Shown piece after piece: positions 21,557 through 29,440 of a stretch of 64,000 bases of DNA. Made by a program: the position numbers and the translations under genes. Each line of letters begins with the position of its first letter. Position 1 is the first letter of the stretch. The notes under the pieces were generated by a model. It had not been told where the DNA came from and made no database searches. It saw nothing but the letters and a program-made list of their open reading frames with translations. This DNA is from Actinomadura rudentiformis (GTDB lineage Bacteria > Actinomycetota > Actinomycetes > Streptosporangiales > Streptosporangiaceae): assembly GCF_008923185.1 (NCBI RefSeq), contig NZ_WBMT01000008.1, positions 62,001 to 126,000 on the forward strand, in the 5' to 3' direction.

Positions 21557-23310
21557 TGGCACGCACGGGGGGAACGAGCGTGCCAGGCCCGGAGCCCAGA
21601 TGGGCCGATGCGCCAAAGCCAGGGCAGGACGCACCAAGGCCAGGGCCGGACGCACCAAGGCCAGGTCCGGGTACGCCCAAGCCAGGCCTGGGCGCGCCAC
21701 ACCCAGGGCTAGCCGTGCCAGGGCCGGGGCCCAGAGCGCCAGGACCCGGAGCGCCAGAGCCGGACGGGTCACTCGCGCCAGCGGATGAACTGGCCACGCC
21801 GAACGCGGACTCGTCACAACCTGGAGTCGTGGCCGCCCTGCGGTCGATTCCAGGGCGGACGCCGATGAGCGTCAAGCTGATCGCCGGGACGCTGGTGCTG
21901 GTCATCATCGGCCTGACCGTGATGGGCGTGGCGGGCGTCTGGGTGCTTCGCGACTACCTGCTCGACCGGGCGGACGACCAGCTGCGCACGACGGCGGACC
22001 GCGTGGCGGAACAGGTCGCCAGGCAGATGAACGACTCGATTCCGGGGTTCAGCATACGGCTGCCGAGCCAGATGTACACGCAGGTCTACACCCCGGACGG
22101 GCGGGCCCTGCCGCCGGATCCCGCGTCCGACCAGCCCGACGCCGCGCCGAAGCTGCCCGCCAGTATCGCCACTCGCACCAGCACGCCGTTCACGGTGCAC
22201 GGCACCAAGGGGCGTACCCAGTGGCGCGTTCTGGCCGAGCCGTTGCCGGGCGGCGGCACCCTCGTCCTCGGGCTGAGCCTGGACGAGATGCAGCGGACGG
22301 TCGGCCGGCTCATCGCCATCGACGTGACCGTGGGCCTGACCGTGGTCGCCGGCCTGACCGTTCTGGGTGTCTGGGTGGTACGGATCAGCCTGCGGCCGCT
22401 CAAAGCGATCGAGGAGACGGCCGGGGCCATCGCGGCCGGAGACCTCTCCCGGCGCGTGCCCGAGGGGGATCCCGGCACCGAGGTGGGCCGGCTCGGCCGT
22501 TCGCTCAACAGCATGCTCGCCCAGATCGAGGCCGCGTTCGGGGCACGGGCGGAGTCCGAGGCTGCGGCGCGCTGGTCGGAGGAGAGCGCGCGGCGTTCCG
22601 AGGAACGCATGCGCCGGTTCGTCGCGGACGCGAGCCACGAGCTGCGAACGCCGCTGACCGCGATCCGCGGTTTCGCCGAGTTCTACCGGCAGGGTGCGGC
22701 ACGTTCGCCCGAGGAGCTCGACCGGCTGATCGGCCGCATCGAGGACGCCGCCGCCCGAATGGGCCTGCTGGTCGAGGACCTGCTGCTGCTGGCCAGGCTG
22801 GACCAGCAACGCCCGGTCGAGCGGCGCCCGGTCGACATCCTCGCCGTCGCGGCGGACGCGGTGCAGGAGGCCAAGGTCGTCGCCCCGGACCGTCCGATCG
22901 AGCTGTCGGTCCGGGACGGCATCGCCTACCAGGTGCTAGGGGACGAGCCTCGGCTGCGCCAGGTGCTCGGCAACCTGCTGACCAACGCGCTCACCCACAC
23001 CCCGGACGACATCCCGGTCGAAGTGCGGCTCCTGTCGGGGAGCCTGTACGGGCAGCCCGCGGTGGTGTGCGAGGTCGCCGACGAGGGACCGGGGTTGTCA
23101 CCCGAGCAGGCTGAACGGGTCTTCGAACGCTTCTACCGCGTGGACCCGGCACGAACCGCGATCAGCCGTACCGGCAAGGACGGCGGCACCGGGCTCGGCC
23201 TGGCGATCGTCGCCGCGCTCGTGGCCGCGCACGACGGGAAGGTGGAGGTCGAGTCGGCCCCCGGTGAGGGCGCCGTCTTCCGGGTCTTGCTGCCCTTGGC
23301 CCCCGACTGA
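21556..23310 (+). CDS. Sensor histidine kinase (MprB-like)
   Basis: A 584-aa membrane kinase. Residues 1-100 form an unusual Pro/Gly-rich cytoplasmic extension with repeated DAPRPGP and GTPKPGLG units. A first membrane helix (VKLIAGTLVLVIIGLTVMGV) follows, then an extracytoplasmic sensor domain of about 115 residues, a second helix around 245-270 and a HAMP region. The HisKA motif is DASHELRTPLTAIRGFAEFY. The ATPase domain has the N-box LRQVLGNLLTNALTH, DEGPGLSPEQ, and GGTGLGLAIVAALVAAHDG. Partner of the upstream regulator (1-bp overlap). A terminator-like hairpin lies about 130 bp after the stop. Confidence 0.95.
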   Translation: MARTGGTSVPGPEPRWADAPKPGQDAPRPGPDAPRPGPGTPKPGLGAPHPGLAVPGPGPRAPGPGAPEPDGSLAPADELATPNADSSQPGVVAALRSIPGRTPMSVKLIAGTLVLVIIGLTVMGVAGVWVLRDYLLDRADDQLRTTADRVAEQVARQMNDSIPGFSIRLPSQMYTQVYTPDGRALPPDPASDQPDAAPKLPASIATRTSTPFTVHGTKGRTQWRVLAEPLPGGGTLVLGLSLDEMQRTVGRLIAIDVTVGLTVVAGLTVLGVWVVRISLRPLKAIEETAGAIAAGDLSRRVPEGDPGTEVGRLGRSLNSMLAQIEAAFGARAESEAAARWSEESARRSEERMRRFVADASHELRTPLTAIRGFAEFYRQGAARSPEELDRLIGRIEDAAARMGLLVEDLLLLARLDQQRPVERRPVDILAVAADAVQEAKVVAPDRPIELSVRDGIAYQVLGDEPRLRQVLGNLLTNALTHTPDDIPVEVRLLSGSLYGQPAVVCEVADEGPGLSPEQAERVFERFYRVDPARTAISRTGKDGGTGLGLAIVAALVAAHDGKVEVESAPGEGAVFRVLLPLAPD

Positions 23311-23337
23311 ACGATCCTTGGCCAACCTTGGGGATGG

Positions 23338-23355
23338 GTTCAGGATCCGTTCAGG
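23338..23355 (+). promoter_or_regulatory. TTCAGG direct repeat, operator 2
   Basis: GTTCAGGATCCGTTCAGG, the same 11-bp-spaced repeat as operator 1, located 28 bp after the kinase stop and followed within about 100 bp by a terminator. No coding gene lies between, which raises the possibility of a short regulated transcript. Confidence 0.6.
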
Positions 23356-23438
23356 TACATGCGGTTGCCTGTGAGGCACAGGGCGCCCCCGGAACACCGC
23401 GACGGGAACCGGGGCGCGCGCCCTGGCCAACGTCCGAG

Positions 23439-23470
23439 AGGCCGTGACCGATCTTCCGGTCACGGCCTTT
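23439..23470 (+). terminator. 12-bp stem terminator
   Basis: AGGCCGTGACCG (23439-23450) pairs perfectly with CGGTCACGGCCT (23457-23468) around a 6-nt loop, followed by TTCG. It ends the kinase transcript or a small RNA starting at operator 2. Confidence 0.85.
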
Positions 23471-23487
23471 CGCTTGCCGCGCGGGGC

Positions 23488-23505
23488 GTTCAGGTGACTT
23501 TCAGG
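23488..23505 (+). promoter_or_regulatory. TTCAGG direct repeat, operator 3
   Basis: GTTCAGGTGACTTTCAGG: two half-sites 11 bp apart, about 65-80 bp before the HtrA start. It suggests the adjacent response regulator controls the protease. Confidence 0.65.
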
Positions 23506-23569
23506 TTCGGTCCAGGGTGGTTGCAGGCCCGTTGGTCATTCTCTTGGTGAATGGACGACAGGGGGTCCG

Positions 23570-24715
23570 ATGAGCACCGAAACGCCGAAGGGCGACCAGG
23601 ACGGGCGGCATGAGCCGCAAGGCACCGGCTTCGGCCATGCCCCCACCTACGATCAGACCGGCGCGACCGACCAGCGAGTCTGGGGCGCCCCGGCCGTGGC
23701 GGACCGCCAGGGCAGCGAAGGCCAGACCGCGACCTTCACCCAACCGGGCCCATACGAGCCAGGCCCGCACGGGCAGTCCGCGGCTTACGGGGAGGCGACT
23801 CCGCAGGGAGCGGGCTTTGGGCAGCCGCCGCACGGCGGGGCTTTCCCGGGTCAAGGCCAGGTGGCTCCGCAGGGGCAGCCCTTTGGGACGTCGAACTGGT
23901 GGACGTTGCGCCGCAAGGTCATGGCTGTGGGAGCGGCGGCCGCGCTGGCGTTCGGGGCCGGTGGCATGGGTGCGCTCGGGGCGGCGGCGCTCACGGGCAA
24001 CGAGACCGTGTACGGGAGCCCGACGGCGGTGTCGGGGGCCTCCACGAAGCTCGGTTCCACGGCCCAGGTCGCGGCCGCGGTGCAGCCGAGCGTGGTGTCC
24101 ATCACCGCGCAGTCGGGCATGGGCGCCGGCACCGGATCGGGGGTCGTGCTGCGCTCGGACGGCGTCATCATGACGAACGCCCACGTGGTGCAGGGCGCCG
24201 ACCAGGTGTCGGTGAAGTTCAGCGACGGGAAGACCGCACCGGCGCAGGTGCTCGGCAGGGCGCCGTCCAGCGACATCGCGGTGATCAAGGCGCGGGGTGT
24301 GTCCGGGCTGAAGCCCATCACGCTCGGCGACAGCAGCGCGCTCGCGGTCGGCGACCCGGTGCTGGCGATCGGCAGCCCGCTCGGTCTCGACGGGTCGGTG
24401 ACGTCCGGAATCGTCAGCGCGCTGGGCCGGCAGATCCAGGAGGGCTCGGACGAGGAGCAGCTGCCGCCGGGCCTGCGCGGCCAGCTGACCGAGCAGCAGA
24501 GCACGGTGATCAAGAACGCGATCCAGACGGACGCGGCGATCAACCCGGGGAACTCGGGCGGCGCGCTCGTCAACGCCGCCGGGCAGCTGGTCGGCGTCAA
24601 CACCGCGATCGCCACGTCCGGCAGCAGCTCGGGCAACATCGGCGTCGGCTTCGCGATCCCGATCAACGACGCGAAGAAGGCCGCCGACAAGATCATCAAG
24701 GGTGCGCAGTTGTGA
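23570..24715 (+). CDS. HtrA/DegP-like serine protease without PDZ
   Basis: A 381-aa membrane-anchored protease. Residues 1-105 are a Gln/Gly/Pro-rich cytoplasmic region (GPYEPGPHGQ, GAGFGQPPHGG). One membrane helix follows (KVMAVGAAAALAFGAGGMG), then an external trypsin-like domain with catalytic His in IMTNAHVV, Asp in SDIAVIK and Ser in NPGNSGGAL. The protein stops right after the protease domain (PINDAKKAADKIIKGAQL). The C-terminal PDZ domain of DegP or mycobacterial PepD is absent, and no remnant is seen downstream. Regulated with the kinase/regulator pair, judging by operator 3. Likely role: removal of damaged envelope proteins. Confidence 0.93.
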   Translation: MSTETPKGDQDGRHEPQGTGFGHAPTYDQTGATDQRVWGAPAVADRQGSEGQTATFTQPGPYEPGPHGQSAAYGEATPQGAGFGQPPHGGAFPGQGQVAPQGQPFGTSNWWTLRRKVMAVGAAAALAFGAGGMGALGAAALTGNETVYGSPTAVSGASTKLGSTAQVAAAVQPSVVSITAQSGMGAGTGSGVVLRSDGVIMTNAHVVQGADQVSVKFSDGKTAPAQVLGRAPSSDIAVIKARGVSGLKPITLGDSSALAVGDPVLAIGSPLGLDGSVTSGIVSALGRQIQEGSDEEQLPPGLRGQLTEQQSTVIKNAIQTDAAINPGNSGGALVNAAGQLVGVNTAIATSGSSSGNIGVGFAIPINDAKKAADKIIKGAQL

Positions 24716-24732
24716 CGCGGCCCTGACGAGAC

Positions 24733-24799
24733 TCATCGGAGGCCGCCGTCAAGGCACGGCTCTGGGGGGAGCGGGCGGTCGGGCGGCGGCCTCCGATGA
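24733..24799 (+). terminator. 16-bp perfect inverted repeat after HtrA
   Basis: TCATCGGAGGCCGCCG (24733-24748) is repeated in inverse as CGGCGGCCTCCGATGA (24784-24799) with a 35-nt loop containing G-runs. It lies 18 bp after the HtrA stop and probably acts as terminator or mRNA 3' end. Confidence 0.7.
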
Positions 24800-25019
24800 C
24801 ACGTACGCCGGAACGGATCCGGTTCGGGGGACCGGATCAGAGGAGAGGAGGTGGATCAAGAATCGGGGCTGACCAGGGGGGCGGGTCAGCGGATTAGAGC
24901 CGGATCAGGGACTGGGGGTCGGGCGAAGCGGGGATTGGGGGGATCGGGGGGTCAGGGAGTCCGGGGAGCAGGCTTCCGAGGGGAGAACGCGGCTGCGTGA
25001 CCACGCTGAGGGGGTTTGG
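24800..25019. other. G-rich intergenic region
   Basis: About 220 bp between the HtrA terminator and the convergent MpaB-like gene. It is rich in GGGG runs on the plus strand (for example around 24905-24960), which could form G-quadruplexes. No gene or promoter is recognised. Confidence 0.4.
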
Positions 25020-25898
25020 TCACGCAGCCGTACCCGTCTGTCCGGGATCCCTGCGGCCGGTGGTCGTGACCGTCAGGACGGGGTTCCGCTGCTTGGCGAG
25101 CTTGGCCAGCGTCCGCCGGGTGGTCATGAGGTAGTACTCGCGGGGCAGGGTGCGTACGCGCGACGGCAGCCGCGGATAGACGGTGGCGAGTGCACCCATG
25201 AGCAGCCGAAAGCGCAACTCACGGCCCGCGGTCCACGTCCATCCGTACTGCTCCCGGATCGGCGCGGGCATCATGCCGGCCGTGATCAGCCGGATCATCG
25301 CCAGTCCCGGCGCGCTGAGCGCGCGGAGCGGTCCGATCGGCAGCCGCGGGTTGAGCACCTGATGGGCGATCTGCCGGGAGGCGTCGGTGATCCGCAGGTT
25401 GTGGACCATGTCCGCGTAGTAGACGCGGAAGTCGGCGTAGGTGGCGGGCATGCGTTCTTCGGGACAGCCCAGGATCGTGGCATACACCTTGGTCTGCCCG
25501 TAGAGCTCCGCCAGTTCCTGGTCGCTGAACCGGCGCCGGAAGAGCGCTTGGTAGAACTGTGCGCCCACCGCGAACAGCGTGGCGGCGACCCACACCTGCA
25601 GTTCGGGGTCGTTGGCCTCGTAGTCCGGGCCGGTTATCTGCTCGTGCCCCTTGCGTACGAGCGCGCTGAACCGTTCGGCCTCGTCGCGGGTGCCGAATTG
25701 CACGGCGTAGAGCCAGCCCATGGTGTTTTGAAGGCGCCGCAGCGGGTTCTCGGCGGTGTAGCTGTGGTCGTACACGCCCTGGGCGACCTTGGGGTGCGCG
25801 GTCTGGAGGAGCGAGGCGACCCCGCCCGCCGCGATGAGCAGGCCCTCGCGCGTGACGACGCGGATCATGTCGTCGTCCCGGAACAGTCCATCGGTCAT
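25020..25898 (-). CDS. MpaB-like oxygenase (DUF2236)
   Basis: A 292-aa protein of the DUF2236/MpaB family, related to latex-clearing protein (haem b oxygenases). Typical features are EGLLIAAGGVASLLQTAHPKV near the N-terminus, AENPLRRLQNTMGWLYAVQFG and WVAATLFAVGAQFYQALF. A conserved YADFRVYYADMV stretch follows in the middle. The ATG overlaps the stop of the LysR gene by 4 bp, so regulator and enzyme are co-transcribed. The substrate is unknown; members oxidise rubber, mycophenolic-acid precursors or other isoprenoids. Confidence 0.88.
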   Translation of the reverse strand: MTDGLFRDDDMIRVVTREGLLIAAGGVASLLQTAHPKVAQGVYDHSYTAENPLRRLQNTMGWLYAVQFGTRDEAERFSALVRKGHEQITGPDYEANDPELQVWVAATLFAVGAQFYQALFRRRFSDQELAELYGQTKVYATILGCPEERMPATYADFRVYYADMVHNLRITDASRQIAHQVLNPRLPIGPLRALSAPGLAMIRLITAGMMPAPIREQYGWTWTAGRELRFRLLMGALATVYPRLPSRVRTLPREYYLMTTRRTLAKLAKQRNPVLTVTTTGRRDPGQTGTAA

Positions 25899-26803
25899 GA
25901 CGGCTGATTGTAAGTAAGTACTTGCTGTGGCGCCACTGCCTCGACGAGGTCACGGATCACGCTGCGATGGTCGTCAGGGCGCCACGCGAGCGCCAGCTCG
26001 CACGGCGGCAGGCCCGTGACCGGGATGGCGTGGACGCCCGGGCGCCGGTAGAGCGCCGCGTTCCCGGAGGCGAGCAGGACGATCCCCGTGCCGCCCTCGA
26101 TGGCGGCGAACGTCTCCTCGGCGTTGGTGACGACACCGCCGATCCGTGCCTGCTTTCCGCCGCGTTCGTCGAGGGCGAGCCAGTGGTCGCGGAGCGGCCC
26201 GGCACTCTCGGGGAGTGCCAGGAACGGCTCGTCCAGGAGCTCGGCGAAACCGACCTCCTCGCGGCCGGCGAGCCAGTGGTCCTCCGGGAACGCGACCCAG
26301 CGCGGCTCGCACGCGACCACGCACACCTTGAACGTCTCCTGATCACGGATCGGAAGCCAGATGAACGCGACGTCCACCTCGCCCTCCGCGAGCCCGGCGG
26401 AAGCGTCGTCCCAGTTCACCTGGCGCATCTGCAGCTGCCAGGTGGGCCGCCGTTCGGAGAAGCGCGACCGCATCGTCGACAACAGGCCCCGGCCCACGCT
26501 GGTCGATATGCCGACCGTGAGCCGGGCGGCGTCGGTCGCCGCCGCGTCGCTCACCGCGCGCTGCGCCTCGTCCCATTTCAGCAGGATCTCGCGGGCCGCC
26601 GGCAACAGTGCCCTGCCGGGCGCCGTCAGCGTCACCGTGCGCCGGTCCCGGTCGAACAACTTCACGCGGAGGAGGTCTTCGAGCTGCCTGATCTGCTTGC
26701 TGAGCGCCGGCTGGGAGATGAACAGCCGCTCCGCCGCCCGGGTGAAGTTGAGCTCCTCGGCGACGGCCACGAAGTAGCGCATGTCCCGCAGATGGGCATC
26801 CAT
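25895..26803 (-). CDS. LysR-family transcriptional regulator
   Basis: A 302-aa regulator with an N-terminal winged HTH: LRDMRYFVAVAEELNFTRAA and LFISQPALSKQIRQLEDLL. A linker helix and a substrate-binding domain (LTVGISTSVGRGLLSTM; AFIWLPIRDQETF) follow. The ATG at 26803 fits the family start MDAHLRDMRYF. It is divergent from the SnoaL/SDR/NmrA genes (about 60 bp between starts) and coupled to the MpaB-like gene. Both flanking units are candidate targets. Confidence 0.95.
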   Translation of the reverse strand: MDAHLRDMRYFVAVAEELNFTRAAERLFISQPALSKQIRQLEDLLRVKLFDRDRRTVTLTAPGRALLPAAREILLKWDEAQRAVSDAAATDAARLTVGISTSVGRGLLSTMRSRFSERRPTWQLQMRQVNWDDASAGLAEGEVDVAFIWLPIRDQETFKVCVVACEPRWVAFPEDHWLAGREEVGFAELLDEPFLALPESAGPLRDHWLALDERGGKQARIGGVVTNAEETFAAIEGGTGIVLLASGNAALYRRPGVHAIPVTGLPPCELALAWRPDDHRSVIRDLVEAVAPQQVLTYNQPS

Positions 26804-26864
26804 AGCCGATGGTTATCACAGTGTGTATTGGACCTGCCAAGCCGCTGCTCCCAAGATGATCACC

Positions 26865-27326
26865 ATGAGCACCGTTGAAGATCGCCTTGCCGTCGTCGAG
26901 ACCTGCACTCGGATGGCGTGGCATGCCGACCAGCGTGAATGGGACCTGCTGGCCGGGATTTTCGCCGACTCGGTGACCCTGGACTACACGAGCCTGAACG
27001 GAGGTGAGCCCGCCGAGCTCAGCCCCGAGCAGATCGTGGCGGGCTGGTCGGCGACCCTCGGCTCGTTCGACGCGACCCAGCACCTGATCACCAACCATCT
27101 GGTGGACGTCGACGGCGACACCGCGGTCTGCACCGCCTCGTTCCAGGCGACGCACCGGCTGGCCAACCCGCTCGGCGCGCCGCTGTGGACCCTCGGCGGC
27201 ACCTATCGCTTCGATCTCGTCCGCACCGGCTCCGGATGGCGGATCAGCGGCGTCGTCATGACCGCGACCTGGGCGGACGGGAACAAGGACCTGCTCTCGC
27301 TCGCGGCGGCGGCGGGATCACAATGA
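26865..27326 (+). CDS. SnoaL-like (NTF2-fold) protein
   Basis: A 153-aa protein of the SnoaL-like NTF2 fold: VEDRLAVVETCTRMAWHADQ helix, WDLLAGIFADSVTLDYTSL, and a C-terminal sheet ending TYRFDLVRTGSGWRISGVVM. The family includes small isomerases, cyclases and hydrolases as well as proteins of unknown activity. ATG at 26865 or 26856 are both possible. The stop overlaps the start of the SDR gene (ATGA), and the promoter faces the LysR gene. Confidence 0.85.
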   Translation: MSTVEDRLAVVETCTRMAWHADQREWDLLAGIFADSVTLDYTSLNGGEPAELSPEQIVAGWSATLGSFDATQHLITNHLVDVDGDTAVCTASFQATHRLANPLGAPLWTLGGTYRFDLVRTGSGWRISGVVMTATWADGNKDLLSLAAAAGSQ

Positions 27327-28000
27327 TCACGCTTGTCACCGGCGCCAACCGGGGCATCGGACGCGAGGTGAGCCGCCAGCTCGCCGCCGCGGGCCACACC
27401 GTTCTGGTGACCGCACGTTCGGCCAAGGCGGCGGAGGAGACGGCGCGCGAGCTGGGGCGGGACACCGTCCCGCTACGGCTCGACGTCACCGCCGCCGACC
27501 TGGCCGGGGTGGTCGCCGAAGTCGACGAGCGGTACGGGCGCCTGGACATCCTGGTCAACAACGCCGCCATCACGTACGACACCTGGCAGCGGGCCGTCGA
27601 GGCCGACCTGGACGTCGTCCGCGAGGCGGCCGAGACCAACCTCTACGGCCCGTGGCGCCTGATCCAGACGTTGCTCCCGTTGTTGCGCCGCAGCGAGCAC
27701 CCGCGGATCGTCAACGTCTCCAGCGAGGCGGCCTCGCTCACGAACATGGGCGGCGGAACACCCGCGTACAACGCGTCCAAAGTCGGCTTGAACGCTCTGA
27801 CCCGGATGCTGGCGGCCGAGCTGCGCGGCGACGGCATCCTCGTGAACGCGGTCTGCCCCGGCTGGGTGGCGACCGACATGGGCGGACCCGGCGGCAGGCC
27901 GGTCGCCGATGGCGCAGCCGGGATCGTCTGGGCCGCGACCCTTCCCGATGGCGGCCCCACCGGCGGATTCTTCCGCGACGGCCGTCCCCTTCCCTGGTGA
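27323..28000 (+). CDS. Short-chain dehydrogenase/reductase
   Basis: A 225-aa SDR. It has the NAD(P) motif VTGANRGIGREV at the N-terminus (an Arg in ARSAKAAEE suggests NADPH), DILVNNAA, the catalytic Ser in NVSSEAAS, YNASKVGLN (Tyr/Lys), and a C-terminal CPGWVATDMGGPGGRPVADG typical of carbonyl-reductase-like SDRs. ATG at 27323 overlaps the SnoaL stop. Acts with its operon neighbours on an unidentified carbonyl compound. Confidence 0.92.
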   Translation: MITLVTGANRGIGREVSRQLAAAGHTVLVTARSAKAAEETARELGRDTVPLRLDVTAADLAGVVAEVDERYGRLDILVNNAAITYDTWQRAVEADLDVVREAAETNLYGPWRLIQTLLPLLRRSEHPRIVNVSSEAASLTNMGGGTPAYNASKVGLNALTRMLAAELRGDGILVNAVCPGWVATDMGGPGGRPVADGAAGIVWAATLPDGGPTGGFFRDGRPLPW

Positions 28001-28024
28001 GAATCGACGAGAACGGACAGATCA

Positions 28025-28855
28025 ATGATTTTGGTAACCGGAGCCACCGGAAACGTCGGCTCGGAAGTCGTCAAGGCGCTGGTCGCCGCCGGGGAGCCGA
28101 CCCGCGCGCTGGTACGCAGGCCCGAGGCCGTCACCTTGCCCGAGGGTGTCGAGACGGTCGGCGGTGACCTCAACAAGCCTGCCAGCTTGACCCAGGCGTT
28201 GGCCGGCGTGCGTGCGGTCTTCCTGCTTCCGGGGTACGAGGACATGCCCGGACTGCTCAGCGAAGCGAAGCAGGCGGGTGCCGAGAAGGTCGTCCTGCTG
28301 TCCGGCGGTTCGGCTGGGATCGATGACCAGTCGAACGCGGTGACGCGCTACATGGCCGCCTCCGAAGCGGCGGTCTGGGCGTCTGGACTGTCGTGGACGT
28401 TCCTGCGGCCGAGCGCGTTCATGTCGAACGCCCTGCGCTGGCTGCCGCAGATCCAGTCGGGCGACGAGGTCCGTGTCTCGTTCCCGACCGTCCGCACGGC
28501 CATCCTCGACCCGTTCGACCTCGGTGCCGTCGCCGCCCGCGCGCTGCTCGTCGACGACTACGAGGGCGAGATCCTCTGGCCGACCGGCCCTGAGGCGCTG
28601 CTGCCCGCCGAGCAGGTCGCCGTGCTGGCCGAGGTGCTCGGACGCGACCTGCGCGCCGTGGAACTGACGAACGAGCAGGCCCGCGCCGAGATGACCGCCT
28701 CCATGCCGGTCGAGTACGTGGACGCCTTCTTCGACTTCTACGTGAAGGGCACGCTCGACGAGTCGATCGTCCGCCCGACCGTTCGCGACGTCACCGGCCG
28801 CGAACCCCGCACGTTCGTCGAATGGGCGAACGCGCACGCCGGCGAGTTCCGCTGA
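28025..28855 (+). CDS. NmrA-like NAD(P)-binding protein
   Basis: A 276-aa atypical SDR of the NmrA/NAD(P)H-azoreductase group: MILVTGATGNVGSEVVKAL with GATGNVG, RALVRRPEAV (Arg-rich NADP-type turn), and TFLRPSAFMSNALRWL with no Tyr-x-x-x-Lys pair. It starts 24 bp after the SDR stop and probably belongs to the same operon. Members act as redox sensors or quinone reductases; which applies here cannot be read from the sequence. Confidence 0.9.
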   Translation: MILVTGATGNVGSEVVKALVAAGEPTRALVRRPEAVTLPEGVETVGGDLNKPASLTQALAGVRAVFLLPGYEDMPGLLSEAKQAGAEKVVLLSGGSAGIDDQSNAVTRYMAASEAAVWASGLSWTFLRPSAFMSNALRWLPQIQSGDEVRVSFPTVRTAILDPFDLGAVAARALLVDDYEGEILWPTGPEALLPAEQVAVLAEVLGRDLRAVELTNEQARAEMTASMPVEYVDAFFDFYVKGTLDESIVRPTVRDVTGREPRTFVEWANAHAGEFR

Positions 28856-28903
28856 GCTGAAAACCACGCGACATGATCCACACACGGTGGGGATAATCAG
28901 GGC

Positions 28904-29329
28904 ATGCCCGCCGAGATCCACGTCCGCGGCTCGGTCTCCATCCCGGAGACCGAGCTCGGCTGGCGTTTCTCCAGATCCTCCGGGCCGGGCGGGCAGAACG
29001 TGAACAAGACGTCGACGGCCGTGGAGCTGTCGTTCGACGTCGCGGAGTCGCCGTCGCTGCCCGATCCGCTCAAGCAGCGGGCACTGGAACGGCTGTCGGG
29101 ACGGCTCGTGCGCGGTGTCCTGACGATCCGCGCGGAGGACTACCGCTCGCAGGCGCGCAACCGCGACGCGGCACGCGAGAGGCTGGCGGCCGTCCTGTCC
29201 GAGGCCATCGCCCCGCCGCCCAAGAAGCGGATCCCCAAGAAGATCCCGCGCGGCATCAACGAGCGCCGCCTGGAGAACAAGAAGCGCCGTTCAGACGTGA
29301 AACGTGCCCGCTCCCGCCGCTGGGACTAG
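28904..29329 (+). CDS. arfB: Ribosome-rescue peptidyl-tRNA hydrolase ArfB
   Basis: A 141-aa class I release-factor homologue (YaeJ/ArfB). The GGQ motif is in FSRSSGPGGQNVNKTST, and the basic C-terminal tail (KKRIPKKIPRGINERRLENK then KKRRSDVKRARSRR) is what inserts into the empty mRNA channel. There is no codon-recognition domain, as expected for ArfB. It hydrolyses peptidyl-tRNA on stalled ribosomes. ATG at 28904. It is followed by a short imperfect repeat and the convergent deformylase gene. Confidence 0.95.
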   Translation: MPAEIHVRGSVSIPETELGWRFSRSSGPGGQNVNKTSTAVELSFDVAESPSLPDPLKQRALERLSGRLVRGVLTIRAEDYRSQARNRDAARERLAAVLSEAIAPPPKKRIPKKIPRGINERRLENKKRRSDVKRARSRRWD

Positions 29330-29440
29330 GGCACGTCGCGCAGCAGGGCGGCTGACATCGAGACGCGCCTGGGGCACATCGCGCAGTAGGGCGGCTGACA
29401 TTGAGATGCGTGGCCTAGAGCTGCTGACATGGAGATGCGC
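29328..29440. repeat. Imperfect 42-bp tandem repeats
   Basis: A unit beginning GGGCACGTCGCGCAGCAGGG at 29328 recurs at 29371 with few changes, and a partial third copy (CTGCTGACATGGAGATGCGCC) ends at 29440. It fills the gap between the convergent arfB and def genes. Confidence 0.75.

Noticed and set aside
23359..23550. 63-codon frame starting at the ATG after operator 2
   Set aside because: It reads through the terminator hairpin and operator 3, and its Arg/Pro/Gly-rich product has no protein-like pattern.
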